From positions 62,001 through 126,000 of the forward strand of contig CAZCDS010000001.1 in the NCBI GenBank assembly GCA_964497585.1: DNA of 64,000 bases. The letters are read 5' to 3'. The position numbers and the translations under genes were made by a program. Under the pieces are notes generated by a model. It did no database searches. It saw only the letters and a list, made by a program, of their open reading frames with translations, and was not told where the DNA came from. Shown piece after piece: positions 51,807 to 61,131 of this stretch (position 1 is its first letter; each line of letters opens with the position of its first letter). This stretch comes from CAZCDS01 sp964497585. GTDB taxonomy: Bacteria > Desulfobacterota > Desulfomonilia > Desulfomonilales > Desulfomonilaceae.

Positions 51807-53108
51807 TTAGTACGGATAGAAAATGAAGAAGGTAAGAGACATTGCACTGAGGATCCACATCCCCGGATGGATCTCGTCCCACCGGCCCGCAAAGACCTTC
51901 ACCAGGGGATAGATGACGAAACTGGCTGTGATTCCGATTCCGAGATTGTACGTGAAACTCATCAAGGCAATGATTGCAAAGACCGGGACTATTTCCGTGA
52001 GATCCTCCTGATTGAGCTTGGCGATCGGAGCGAGCATGAGCATCCCGACAATGATCAGCGCCGGCCCATACGCGCAGGTGGGCACCGCGGTGAAAAAGGG
52101 AGCCAGGAAGAGCGTCAGAAGGAAGAGAAGGGCTACAAAAATTGCGGTGAGCCCGGTTCGGCCGCCGGCTTCGATTCCTGTGGCCGACTCGATGAAAACC
52201 CCTGCTGTGGTAGTCCCCAGAAGGGAGGCGACTCCAGTGGACAGCGCGTCCGCCAACATCGGCTTCTCAATCTCTTCGAGGTTCCCTGTGTCATCGAGGA
52301 GCTCGGCCCTGTACGCCAAGCCTATGAGCGTTCCCAGCGTGTCGACGAAATCCATGACGAGGACCGTCAGAACCACCGCAAAGAACCCCCACGTCAGCGC
52401 ACCGAGGATGTCAAGCTGGAGGAAGGTCGGGCCAAGACTCGGCGGTAGGCTCACCCATTCCGAGGGGTAAGGTGCCACACCGAGAAGAAAAGCAAGGAAG
52501 GACACCACAATGATTCCCAGGAGCAGAGCAGCTCGTACGCCCCGTATCATGAGGAAACAGATCAGCAGAAAGCCAAAAATAGCCAGCAGAACACCCGGAT
52601 CCTGAAAGTTCCCCACATGGACCGGTGCTCCGGGTACGCCGATTTTGACGATACCGGTGGTATTCAAGCCGATAAATGTTATGAAAAGGCCGATTCCCAC
52701 GGCAAAGCCGATCTTGAGTGCTTCCGGTATCGCCCGGGAAAGCCAGCTTCGTATCCCCAGAATCGTGATGATCGTGAAGAGGACTCCCCCGATGAAAACC
52801 GCGCCGAGGGCTGTTTGCCAACTGTACCCAAGCACCTTCACCACAGTATAGGCGATGAACGCGTTCTCTCCCATGTACGGAGCGATGGCGAAGGGCCGGT
52901 TCGCGTATATGCCCATCACGATTGTGCCGAAAACCGCGGTCAGGATCGTAGCCACCATCGAAGGACCGAACGGAATTCCCGCTGCCTCGAGGATTTTGGG
53001 ATTGACGATGACGATGTAAACCATCGTCACGAACGTGGTCGCACCTGCTATGAATTCCCTTCCTACTGTGGTTTCCATGTCCTCAAGCCTGAAGAATCTC
53101 ATGACCAT
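51807..53108 (-). CDS. NCS2-type purine permease (AzgA-like)
   Basis: A 433-residue transporter with about 12-14 membrane helices. AzgA-group marks: EFIAGATTFVTMVYIVIVNPKIL, APYMGENAFIAYTVV and MDFVDTLGTLIGLAYRA, then ESATGIEAGGRTGLTA. AzgA proteins import adenine, guanine and hypoxanthine by proton symport. The gene lies head-to-head with the NupC gene, with prs close by, which fits purine salvage. GGAGAGG precedes the start. Confidence 0.9.
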   Translation of the reverse strand: MVMRFFRLEDMETTVGREFIAGATTFVTMVYIVIVNPKILEAAGIPFGPSMVATILTAVFGTIVMGIYANRPFAIAPYMGENAFIAYTVVKVLGYSWQTALGAVFIGGVLFTIITILGIRSWLSRAIPEALKIGFAVGIGLFITFIGLNTTGIVKIGVPGAPVHVGNFQDPGVLLAIFGFLLICFLMIRGVRAALLLGIIVVSFLAFLLGVAPYPSEWVSLPPSLGPTFLQLDILGALTWGFFAVVLTVLVMDFVDTLGTLIGLAYRAELLDDTGNLEEIEKPMLADALSTGVASLLGTTTAGVFIESATGIEAGGRTGLTAIFVALLFLLTLFLAPFFTAVPTCAYGPALIIVGMLMLAPIAKLNQEDLTEIVPVFAIIALMSFTYNLGIGITASFVIYPLVKVFAGRWDEIHPGMWILSAMSLTFFIFYPY

Positions 53109-53492
53109 CGCCCTCTCCTCTCATCACCGGCTGGATCGTCCCCTGGTCGCTTGGTCGTGACAATGTGCGTTGAAAAAGAGGGCGAAGTCAATGCTCTTGC
53201 ACCGCACAAGTGATCCCGCATCTCCTGTTTCCGCCCGCACTGCACTCCCTCGACCGACCCTTTTCCCCGAGAGCTTTTAGTCACTGGGGCGAAGGCCTGG
53301 CTCACCCGCGTTATTGAGCGGTATGAAATGACAAAGCGATCTCCGTTCGCACCGTCGTGGTAATTGCTTGGCCTGGTTCAGGTCCGGAATCGCACTGACA
53401 GTTTCGTGGCGCCCCTTTCTTCCTCTTCTGATCGTTGCGTTTCTCCCGCGGTCGGCCTTGACAATGCTCCTGGACAACTCTAAGGTTACCCA
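53109..53492. other. Divergent promoter region of the two transporters
   Basis: 384 bp between the NCS2 (minus) and NupC (plus) genes. On the plus strand TTGACA (53458-53463), 17 bp, TAAGGT (53481-53486) would start transcription at or just after the NupC ATG at 53493, so the real start may be the Met at 53508 or the promoter another one. No purine riboswitch aptamer or PurR-like palindrome could be found by eye. Confidence 0.35.
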
Positions 53493-54698
53493 ATGCCGCC
53501 ACGAGTGATGAGCGCTATCGGAATCGGAATCCTCCTGGGGTTCTGCTACCTGATGTCCCGGAACCGCAGCCAGATCAACTGGATCACAGTTCTCTGGGGC
53601 ATTGCTCTCCAATTCATCTTCGGATTCCTTGTGCTGAAAACCTTTCCCGACCAGATCTTCGCCGGGGCTCAGGCGGTATTCGATGCGATCTACTCATTTG
53701 CCGGCAAGGGTTCGGCCTTCCTGTTCGGTTCCCTCGCCCAACGAAAAGACTTCGTGATGCTGAGCATGGGCTCGGTGATCATCTTCGTCAGCTCTCTCAT
53801 GGCAGTACTCAACTACGTCCGGGTACTTCCCGCTATTATTTACGCTCTCGCGCGTGGTATGCAGCGCACCATGCGAACATCTGGAGCGGAGACGCTTGCC
53901 GCTGCCATTTTCATCATGATGGGCATCGAAGGAGTGACGGGTCTGAAAACGGTTATCGGCCATATGACCCGTTCAGAACTCTTCACCGTCATGACCTGTT
54001 TCATGGCGACGATCGCAGGGTCGGTCATGGCGGTGTACGTTGGAGTATTCGGGGCAAGTGCGGGCAATATTCTCGCAGCCAGCGTGATGAGCGCACCCGC
54101 TGCCCTGGCGATCTCCAAGATCATTTTTCCGGAAATTGATGAGCCCGAGACCGCGGGTCACGTGGAGTGGAAGACGCTTCTCCCTGAGGATCGGGGGATT
54201 GTCGCGGCCGCGGCCAACGGCGCGATGGACGGTCTGAGGCTGGCCGCGACCATAGCCGCCATATTGTTGGCCTTCGTCTCCATGATTCACCTGCTGAACG
54301 CGGGCCTCGGACTCGTGGGGACTTCCTTCGGGGAGCTGGGAGGGATGCTCTTTGCCCCTGTCGCGTACGTGCTGGGCGTCCCCTGGCAGGACTGCCTCCA
54401 GGCCGGCCATTTGTTGGCAACCAAGACCTTCTTCAATGAGTGGCTGGCATACGGCGAGATGCAGCAGATGGTCCAGGCCGGGCAGCTTTCTCCCCGCGCG
54501 GTCATGATATGCACGTATGCTCTCTGCTCCTTTGCCAATTTCGGCAGCCTGGCGATTCTCATCGGAGGAGTCTCGGCTCTCGCCCCCGAGCGCAAGGAAG
54601 AGGTGGTGAGCCTGGGGCTCTGGGCGCTGATGGCCGGCTTGCTGGCCGGTTTTCTCACCGCCGCGGTGGCCGGTGTCCTGACGACCGGCCGGGGATAG
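53493..54698 (+). CDS. NupC-family concentrative nucleoside transporter
   Basis: A 401-residue membrane protein with the CNT layout: NWITVLWGIALQFIFGFLVL, FVFGSLAQ-like FLFGSLAQRK, the re-entrant region AETLAAAIFIMMGIEGVTG, then LLATKTFFNEWLAYGEM and ICTYALCSFANFGSLAILIGG. It imports nucleosides with protons or sodium. It faces the NCS2 purine permease. ATG at 53493 is the frame start; Met at 53508 is possible. Confidence 0.9.
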   Translation: MPPRVMSAIGIGILLGFCYLMSRNRSQINWITVLWGIALQFIFGFLVLKTFPDQIFAGAQAVFDAIYSFAGKGSAFLFGSLAQRKDFVMLSMGSVIIFVSSLMAVLNYVRVLPAIIYALARGMQRTMRTSGAETLAAAIFIMMGIEGVTGLKTVIGHMTRSELFTVMTCFMATIAGSVMAVYVGVFGASAGNILAASVMSAPAALAISKIIFPEIDEPETAGHVEWKTLLPEDRGIVAAAANGAMDGLRLAATIAAILLAFVSMIHLLNAGLGLVGTSFGELGGMLFAPVAYVLGVPWQDCLQAGHLLATKTFFNEWLAYGEMQQMVQAGQLSPRAVMICTYALCSFANFGSLAILIGGVSALAPERKEEVVSLGLWALMAGLLAGFLTAAVAGVLTTGRG

Positions 54699-54734
54699 CT
54701 CGTCCACCGCCTTGATTACACCCAAGAGAGGCCT

Positions 54735-55847
54735 GTGCGACCGGTAACAATGAAAGATCAACTTCCCTCGTATCTTCCCCGCAGATTTCAGCGTGTTCAT
54801 CTGGAACTCACTAACAGGTGCAACTTCTCCTGCGCTTTCTGCCCGGACGGTCTCATGACCCGCAAACGAGGATTTATGGATGAGGAGTCTGCCCGGTCGG
54901 CGCTCGACCAGATAGCAGACCTGGATTTGGCCGAGAAGGTGACCTTCCACGTTATGGGCGAGCCCTTGCTGCATCCAGGGATCTTTCGGATTCTGGACCA
55001 CGCTGCCGAGCGAAGCCTCTCGGTGGGGCTGACAACAAACGGCGCGCTGCTCAGTGAGAAGGTCATCGCGGAAATTGCGGAACGGGATCTGCACCAGATA
55101 GACATCTCGCTGCAGAGCCCTGATCGTGAAAGCTTCCAGGCCACGCGCGGAACAAGGATCGATTTTGATGCATACCGTCGGCGGCTAATCGATCTGCTGG
55201 TAGCGTGCGCTGCACGGCCCTTACCGCCGATCTTCAAGATCCGTATCATGACAACGCGGTTCGCCCGCAGGATGAGGGAAGAATTGGCCATTCCCGACTT
55301 CCTCGGCTCGAACGAAGTTCTGAGAAAGACCGTCTTGGAGTGGGCTGAGCTGATCTACGATCGGTTAAACCTCAACTCGGCCGACTACGACAGGATGCGC
55401 AGGCACGTCGGCCGGATCGGCATATACGGTTGGAACGTCATTGAGATCAGCCCGAAAATATTCATCGAAACTTACCTGCTCACCGATTGGGGAAACGCGT
55501 TCGCAGGAGACCATGTGATCGAGGCGGAGCACGGGTTCTGCTTCGGCATGAGGGACCATTTCGCGATACTCTATTCCGGAGATGTGGTCCTGTGCTGCAT
55601 CGATTTCGACGGCAAGACCTCCCTGGGCAATCTCAACGAAAGATCTCTTGTAGACATTCTCCGGAGCCCGGAACTTGAGGAAATCGTAAAGGGCTTTCAC
55701 CGCGGGAGACTCGTCCATCCCCATTGCCGGAAATGCCTGGGAAGCACCTCGAGACTTGGATCCTGGCTCAAGCCGGCAATGTCCGTGCTGGGGCTGCGCA
55801 TCCTCAAGCCGTTTTTCTACCGACACTACCGGCTCTTCGAAGAATAG
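54735..55847 (+). CDS. Radical SAM/SPASM-domain protein
   Basis: A 370-residue enzyme with the radical SAM cluster TNRCNFSCAFCPDG at residues about 30-43, MGEPLLHPGIFRIL, and a C-terminal SPASM-like Cys-rich region (CFGMRDHFAILYSGDVVLCCIDFDG, then CRKC). SPASM enzymes modify peptides, proteins or small molecules. No peptide precursor is evident in the 670 bp downstream. Translation may start at GTG 54735 (AGAGAGG upstream) or ATG 54750. Confidence 0.84.
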   Translation: MRPVTMKDQLPSYLPRRFQRVHLELTNRCNFSCAFCPDGLMTRKRGFMDEESARSALDQIADLDLAEKVTFHVMGEPLLHPGIFRILDHAAERSLSVGLTTNGALLSEKVIAEIAERDLHQIDISLQSPDRESFQATRGTRIDFDAYRRRLIDLLVACAARPLPPIFKIRIMTTRFARRMREELAIPDFLGSNEVLRKTVLEWAELIYDRLNLNSADYDRMRRHVGRIGIYGWNVIEISPKIFIETYLLTDWGNAFAGDHVIEAEHGFCFGMRDHFAILYSGDVVLCCIDFDGKTSLGNLNERSLVDILRSPELEEIVKGFHRGRLVHPHCRKCLGSTSRLGSWLKPAMSVLGLRILKPFFYRHYRLFEE

Positions 55848-56518
55848 CGAAGACATCAAGAAAAGAAGAAATCGCCACCACCAAGACTCACAGAAACCAG
55901 TGAGAGAAGACATTTTCTCTCCTGCCCCGCCGCTGCGTTCGGTTGCCATGGAACAAATCGAGGCCATAAGCTGTCCCCGATCTAGAGGGCAGAGATAGAG
56001 CGACTCCACAATCAGCACGGGCCAAACGCGACCATGGCCGAAGGCACATCTGTCGACGGACGAACCAGCGATGAACCGAGAATTGATGCCCCTGCCCATT
56101 CACAATCATGCGGTTCCAAGCACGTCACTTTGACCGAAGGAGCCACCTATGCTCAAGATTCCCTCTATTTCTCTTTGCCCAAGAGAGGGTGCGGGGATTG
56201 CTTCTGACCGACGGCCCGGCTGAGGGGCCTGAGTCTTGTTGCTTCGAAAGCGCATCGGTAGCAGATGGACAGGACACTCCCTCTTCCACCCGTCTCGAAG
56301 GGGAGCGGGTGCCTGTAGATGAGCGCTTTGGCGGCGTCTATTCTCCTCTCGCCGGTGGGGACGGACGGGGTGAGGACGCACTGCAATGTGTTAGCGGGGG
56401 AGGCGTTCTTGATCCCATGTCAGGAGAATATCATTTCCTTCACATAAAGGTAGACAACTATTTTCATGTTATGCTACAATTAAATTCGACATATCGTTGT
56501 AAGAAGAAGGTTTTTCTC
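55848..56518. other. 671-bp intergenic region
   Basis: No protein-coding gene could be supported. The stretch 56165-56400 is GC-rich with several imperfect inverted repeats. A promoter for the TPR gene lies at 56451-56480. Confidence 0.4.
56451..56480 (+). promoter_or_regulatory. Possible promoter of the first TPR gene
   Basis: TAGACA (56451-56456), an 18-bp spacer and TACAAT (56475-56480) in an AT-rich stretch, 39 bp before the start codon. Confidence 0.45.
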
Positions 56519-57994
56519 ATGCGATCAACAGTTTGGATCGCAATCGTCCTCGCTCTCACGGCCATGATCCTTGTGCCCCCCGTGGCTCACGCGGAAACGG
56601 CCAAGCAGTACCTGGAAAGTGCCCGCCGTGCTGAAAGAGGCGGTAACTACCAGAAGGCGGTTCACGATTACTCGGCCGCCATCCGGATGGGCGCCAGCGA
56701 AGCAGACACCTATGTCCGCCGGGGGCTGGCCTATGAGAGGCTGAACAACAACACCGCAGCAATCAGCGACTATACCAAGGCGATCAAGATCGATCCCCAT
56801 CTTGCCATGGCGTACAACAACCGGGGAAGTGTCTATTATCGGCAGGGCAGATTCGATGCGGCCGTTGAGGATTTCAATCAAGCCATAAAGCTTAGTCCGT
56901 CGCGGGCGCTCGCCTATTACAATCGAGGCAATGCGTACTACGGAAAAGGGAACCACGACCAGGCCATCGCGGATTTCACCCGGGCCATCGAACTTAATCC
57001 TGAAGATCCTGACGCGTACAATAATCGCGGGTACGCCCGACTCAAGCTCAACGAGACAGCGAAGTCAATCAAAGATTTCACCCGGGCCATCGAACTCAAT
57101 CCAAGCTACGCGTTGGCTTACTATAATCGGGGGAACGCCCGCTTGAAAGCGGGTGATCCGGACGGCTCGATCAAGGATCTCACGAGAGCGGTTGAATTGA
57201 ACCCAAAATACGCGCTTGCATACCTCAAGCGAGGCAACGCTTACTTCAGACGCGCCGCTCTGGACAAAGCGGTGGCCGATTACAATAAAGCAGTCAGGAT
57301 CAGGCCGAATTACGCGGACGTGTACAACAACCGCGGATGGGTTTTCTTCAAGAAGGGGAACAAGGCCCTGGCGATAAGAGATTTCTCCCGGGCGATCAGG
57401 CTGAGCCCGGAGCATCCGCGGGCCTATGCGAACCGGGGTGTGGTTTACAAGAGCACCGGTGACTGTGTAAAGGCTATCCAGGACTTCACCAAAGCGCTGA
57501 AACTGGACAGGAACCAGCCATTCGTTTACGCACAGCGGGGGGAGTGCTACCTCCATGAAAAACACCCGGCAAAGGCGGAGAAGGATCTGGAGCGGGCCGT
57601 ACAATTGAAAGATGAATCCAAAGACGTTCTGTTGACTCTCGGAATGTTGAAGGAACGATCAGGTGATTACGATAACGCCGTTCGAGCTTTTGCGAAGCTA
57701 GCCTCGCAAAACCCCGGGGAACCGGAATATCATTTCAACCTCGGCGTAGCACTGGGAAAACAAGGCCGGTTCGGGGAGGCGCTCAAAGAGCTGACAAAGG
57801 CAATCGAATTGGATCCGAAGTACCGGCAAGCATATCTCGCGCGAGGGATCGTCTCCGAATTCTTGGGAAACAGAACCGCCGCCCGATCGGATTTCTCCCT
57901 GGCCCTGAAGCTCAAAGGCGACCGGGAAGCAGGCCAGTCCCTCAGAGAGCCTGTGGATCTCTCCCGGATCCAGGCTACTCTTGCGGATCAATGA
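56519..57994 (+). CDS. Exported TPR-repeat protein 1
   Basis: 491 residues: signal peptide (MRSTVWIAIVLALTAMILVPPVAHA) and about 12-13 TPR units from residue 30 to 470, of the form AYYNRGNAYYGKGNHDQAIADFTRAIELNP. The repeats would form a periplasmic or surface superhelix that binds partner proteins. The frame is open from 56108, but the ATG at 56519 with AAGAAGG upstream begins the signal peptide. A second TPR gene follows. Confidence 0.87.
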   Translation: MRSTVWIAIVLALTAMILVPPVAHAETAKQYLESARRAERGGNYQKAVHDYSAAIRMGASEADTYVRRGLAYERLNNNTAAISDYTKAIKIDPHLAMAYNNRGSVYYRQGRFDAAVEDFNQAIKLSPSRALAYYNRGNAYYGKGNHDQAIADFTRAIELNPEDPDAYNNRGYARLKLNETAKSIKDFTRAIELNPSYALAYYNRGNARLKAGDPDGSIKDLTRAVELNPKYALAYLKRGNAYFRRAALDKAVADYNKAVRIRPNYADVYNNRGWVFFKKGNKALAIRDFSRAIRLSPEHPRAYANRGVVYKSTGDCVKAIQDFTKALKLDRNQPFVYAQRGECYLHEKHPAKAEKDLERAVQLKDESKDVLLTLGMLKERSGDYDNAVRAFAKLASQNPGEPEYHFNLGVALGKQGRFGEALKELTKAIELDPKYRQAYLARGIVSEFLGNRTAARSDFSLALKLKGDREAGQSLREPVDLSRIQATLADQ

Positions 57995-58166
57995 CGGCGA
58001 CCTCGACGAGGCTGGGCAGAGCCGCTCTGTCTCATGTACGGCCCGGATAGGAAAGTTGGTCTCTAAACCGAAACGCAGGTTGGGCTTCTCCAACCCGACT
58101 TCGATAGGGAAGCTAGAAGGGGGCGAAGGTGTTCGCGCACGGCGCAACAGCTTAGCCGAAGCAGCT

Positions 58167-59753
58167 ATGGAGCGATACTGTTCGCATAAGAGACCGACGG
58201 TCTGGCTGATGGCTATCTGTTTGCTGGCCGGGGGTTTGATCCTTGCTCCATCCTTGTCTGCAGGGCAGCAACGGGATTCCAGCACGTTTGCCGCGGCAGT
58301 GGATGCTCACTGGAGGTGGGATCTGGACCGGGCGATCAAGCTCTACACCAGTGTCCTGAAAACCGACACTCGAAACGCCCGCGCCTACTTCTATCGGGGG
58401 GTAGCTTATCGTTCCCAGGGAAAGCAGGACAAGGCGCTTTCCGACTTCAACAAAGCGGTTTCTCTTGCCCCGAAGAATGTCCCCGCGCTCTTCGGGAGGG
58501 GCGAGATATACCTGGAGAAGAAGCTCTACGGGAAGGCACTCAAAGACATGGACCGGGTTATCCAACTGGAACCCGACCATTCCAGGGCGCTCCGCATCAG
58601 AGCCGAGGCAGACATCGGCCTCGGGAAGTATAAGAACGCCGTGGCCGACCTCAATCGAGCCATGGCGCTTCACCCGCCCGACAGCAAGTCTTACTACCTC
58701 CGGGGTTATGCTCTCCTCAAGGAGAAGAAGGCCAAAAAGGCTCTCCAAGATTTCAACAAAGCAGTGGAGCTCGACCCCAAGAACGTCAAGGCTCTCATCA
58801 AGCGGGCAAACGTCCTGTTCACTTCGGGAAAATCAAGGGAGGCCCTGACCGATTACGACAGAGTCATAGAACTCGATCCAGCGAATGCCGAGGCCTTTAA
58901 CAACCGCGGGTGGTGTAAGGCTCGTCTGGGAAACCTGCGGGCCGCACTGGCGGACCTCAACCGAGCTCTCGGGATCAATCCCAAGCTCGTAAGAGCACTA
59001 GCGAACCGTGCATACGTCTACCGGAGATTGGACCAGAATCAATCCGCGCTCAAGGACTACAATCGCCTGATTGCGCTCGGTGATGCGAATGCCGCCACGT
59101 ACCTTGAACGGGGCGACACATTGCTGGATTTGGGGAAACCTCGCGAAGCGCTGAAGGATCTCAATCTCGCGGTGAGAAAAGGCGCGGCTTCCCCGAGGGC
59201 TCTGGCGCTCCGCGGACAGGCGCTGGTCGAAGTGGGAAAGAATCGGGAAGGTCTCGCTGATCTCAGCACAGCGCTTGAGAGCAGTCCCGACGACTTGCGG
59301 TCGCTCCTATACCGGGCAAGGGCGTACCTGGCCCTAGAATCCCACAAGAAGGCGAGGCAGGATTACGCACGTGCAATAGATGTCGCGTCCGAATCTGCAA
59401 CGCCCGGAATGTACTATGATCTGGCAAAGGTCGACCTGCTGCTCAAGGACTACGACGGGGCCGTCGCAGGATTCACCAAAGTCATTGAAGAGGACCCGGA
59501 CAACGGGTTGGCCTATGCCAACAGGGGGGTGGCACATCTCAACGGTGGCAGTTATGTCCCTGCTGTCCAGGACTTCAAAAAAGCGCTCCAACGATTGGAA
59601 GGATCAGAGCGGATTGCCAAGGTGAAGCGATTATTAGAGCAAACAGAAAACTATTTGCGCTCGCAGGCGAAAGAGAAAGGGCCTACAGAAGATCAAACGA
59701 CTCCTTCCACCGCGGCGGATGCCTCTCATCGGAAGGACGGAAGACTCTGGTAG
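58167..59753 (+). CDS. Exported TPR-repeat protein 2
   Basis: 528 residues: N-terminal hydrophobic segment (TVWLMAICLLAGGLILAPSLSAG) that serves as a signal, then about 12 TPR units (for example AYFYRGVAYRSQGKQDKALSDFNKAVSLAPKN) up to residue about 490, and a charged tail. The frame opens at 57981 inside the end of the previous gene; ATG 58167 begins the signal region, though the ribosome site is weak. It is a paralogue of the gene before it. Confidence 0.85.
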   Translation: MERYCSHKRPTVWLMAICLLAGGLILAPSLSAGQQRDSSTFAAAVDAHWRWDLDRAIKLYTSVLKTDTRNARAYFYRGVAYRSQGKQDKALSDFNKAVSLAPKNVPALFGRGEIYLEKKLYGKALKDMDRVIQLEPDHSRALRIRAEADIGLGKYKNAVADLNRAMALHPPDSKSYYLRGYALLKEKKAKKALQDFNKAVELDPKNVKALIKRANVLFTSGKSREALTDYDRVIELDPANAEAFNNRGWCKARLGNLRAALADLNRALGINPKLVRALANRAYVYRRLDQNQSALKDYNRLIALGDANAATYLERGDTLLDLGKPREALKDLNLAVRKGAASPRALALRGQALVEVGKNREGLADLSTALESSPDDLRSLLYRARAYLALESHKKARQDYARAIDVASESATPGMYYDLAKVDLLLKDYDGAVAGFTKVIEEDPDNGLAYANRGVAHLNGGSYVPAVQDFKKALQRLEGSERIAKVKRLLEQTENYLRSQAKEKGPTEDQTTPSTAADASHRKDGRLW

Positions 59754-60529
59754 ACGGCCGGACAATTTCGATCCAGAAACTAAGTGCCGCCACCGAGATC
59801 CCGATAATGCCCACCTAACACGATAAACCCTTAGCGAGCATAAGCTCTTGGAATATCTGTGCCTTAGTGCCCTTGTGGAGGAGGTTTCTCATCCTCTTTG
59901 CGTGTCGAGGTTAGGTGTTCCACCAGCCAAATCCTCCCCGGTGAACTCTTACCGATTACCATCTATCGATCGCAGCATATTTTCAAGGCATTTGGAGTTC
60001 GTGAGGCAGTCTCCTTGTTTCCCAGGCTATTTTCCGTGTCTTGTACGGATCCTTCGGCATGAAGGAGCGGACGCGCAGGCGCTGGTGAGGCACTTCTATC
60101 CAAATCAGAACCCTCCCGGACCACAAGTCCTGTGTCGCGAAAACAGGACAGAACGGTCATGAGACACAACAATTTAGGTTGATTTCCAGTGGTTGTACGT
60201 GATATTCTAAGGTTCAGTTACATTTGGATATTTGGCTCTGCAACGGAAAAAAGCTGCTTAGCCGGTGAGCTGCTCACGTCGAGGGTCCTGAGCGCCCACC
60301 TTTGCCGGGCACTCAGAGGGGTCTTTCTCTTTGGGCCGCAGGTGATGGGTGAGCGAGGAGGGATAGGTGCGAGTTCGGCTCGGTCGGGGCGGAATTAACA
60401 GGCAGTCGCGCTTGCAGCACTGACCGTGCGCCGTAGCGAAGAGGAGCATCATTCTCAACCTGGCACTGTGTCCATATCAATCATGCCTGGAGATTTTGAG
60501 GAGATGGCGCTCTGACAAATGAGGACCCT
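59754..60529. other. 776-bp intergenic region
   Basis: Nothing supported: the short frames have no family motifs or ribosome sites. No tRNA or strong terminator was seen. It separates the TPR genes from the chemosensory cluster. Confidence 0.4.
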
Positions 60530-60904
60530 TTGAATTCCCGCGGTAGTGGAGGCGGCTCCAGTGAGTCCGAAGATGAGCATTATCCTGACGATTTGTCGGA
60601 GGTGATGGATTTTTCGAGTTACGACCTGCGGACGACTCTGAGGTTGATAGTATTGAGCGGTGAATCGAGAAGGGTCGACGTACAAAGAGGTAGTAGGCAG
60701 GGGTCTATCTTCATCAAAGGAGGAGAGATTTACTGTGTCCTGACGGGAGACGATCAGGGCGACGAAGCTTTCTTCGAGATATTGTCATGGGAAGGCGCGG
60801 TGCATTCGGATGTGCAGCAGGTCGATTCACCGGCCAGAAACATTCGGGTACCCACCAACGTTATTCTGGACCTCCTGAGAAAAGATGTTACTCGGCCAAC
60901 ATAG
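60530..60904 (+). CDS. Stand-alone DUF4388 protein
   Basis: A 124-residue protein: a Ser/Gly/Glu-rich start, then one DUF4388 domain (about residues 25-115: DLRTTLRLIVLSGESRRVDVQRG, GSIFIKGGEIYCVLTG, GDEAFFEILSWEGAV). The same kind of domain occurs in the regulator at 61132. DUF4388 domains often accompany receiver and GTPase modules of gliding and motility systems. The start is TTG at 60530 with GAGGA upstream; ATG 60605 would cut into the domain. Confidence 0.75.
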   Translation: MNSRGSGGGSSESEDEHYPDDLSEVMDFSSYDLRTTLRLIVLSGESRRVDVQRGSRQGSIFIKGGEIYCVLTGDDQGDEAFFEILSWEGAVHSDVQQVDSPARNIRVPTNVILDLLRKDVTRPT

Positions 60905-61131
60905 ACGATGGAGAAAGAACGTACCGATCTTTCGTTGTGGAGACCCACAGGGCCGGCGCATTCGGAGCGGGCTGACCCGGGACGAAGCATCCTGGGGTCC
61001 GTCAGTGGGTTGCTTGATTTTCACTGGGGCTGTGCAGCCTCACGGGGAACCCCGTGAGGCCGGGCCGGAACTCAGGCCCTTCGAGAATCTTGTTCCGTCC
61101 ACACCGGAATGGATGACCCAAGGAGACGCAC

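Noticed and set aside
53973..55094. A 373-residue minus-strand reading frame
   Set aside because: Antisense to NupC and the SPASM gene; no family motifs.
60300..60420. GC-rich patch that looks tRNA-like
   Set aside because: No cloverleaf with a proper acceptor stem and T-loop can be folded.
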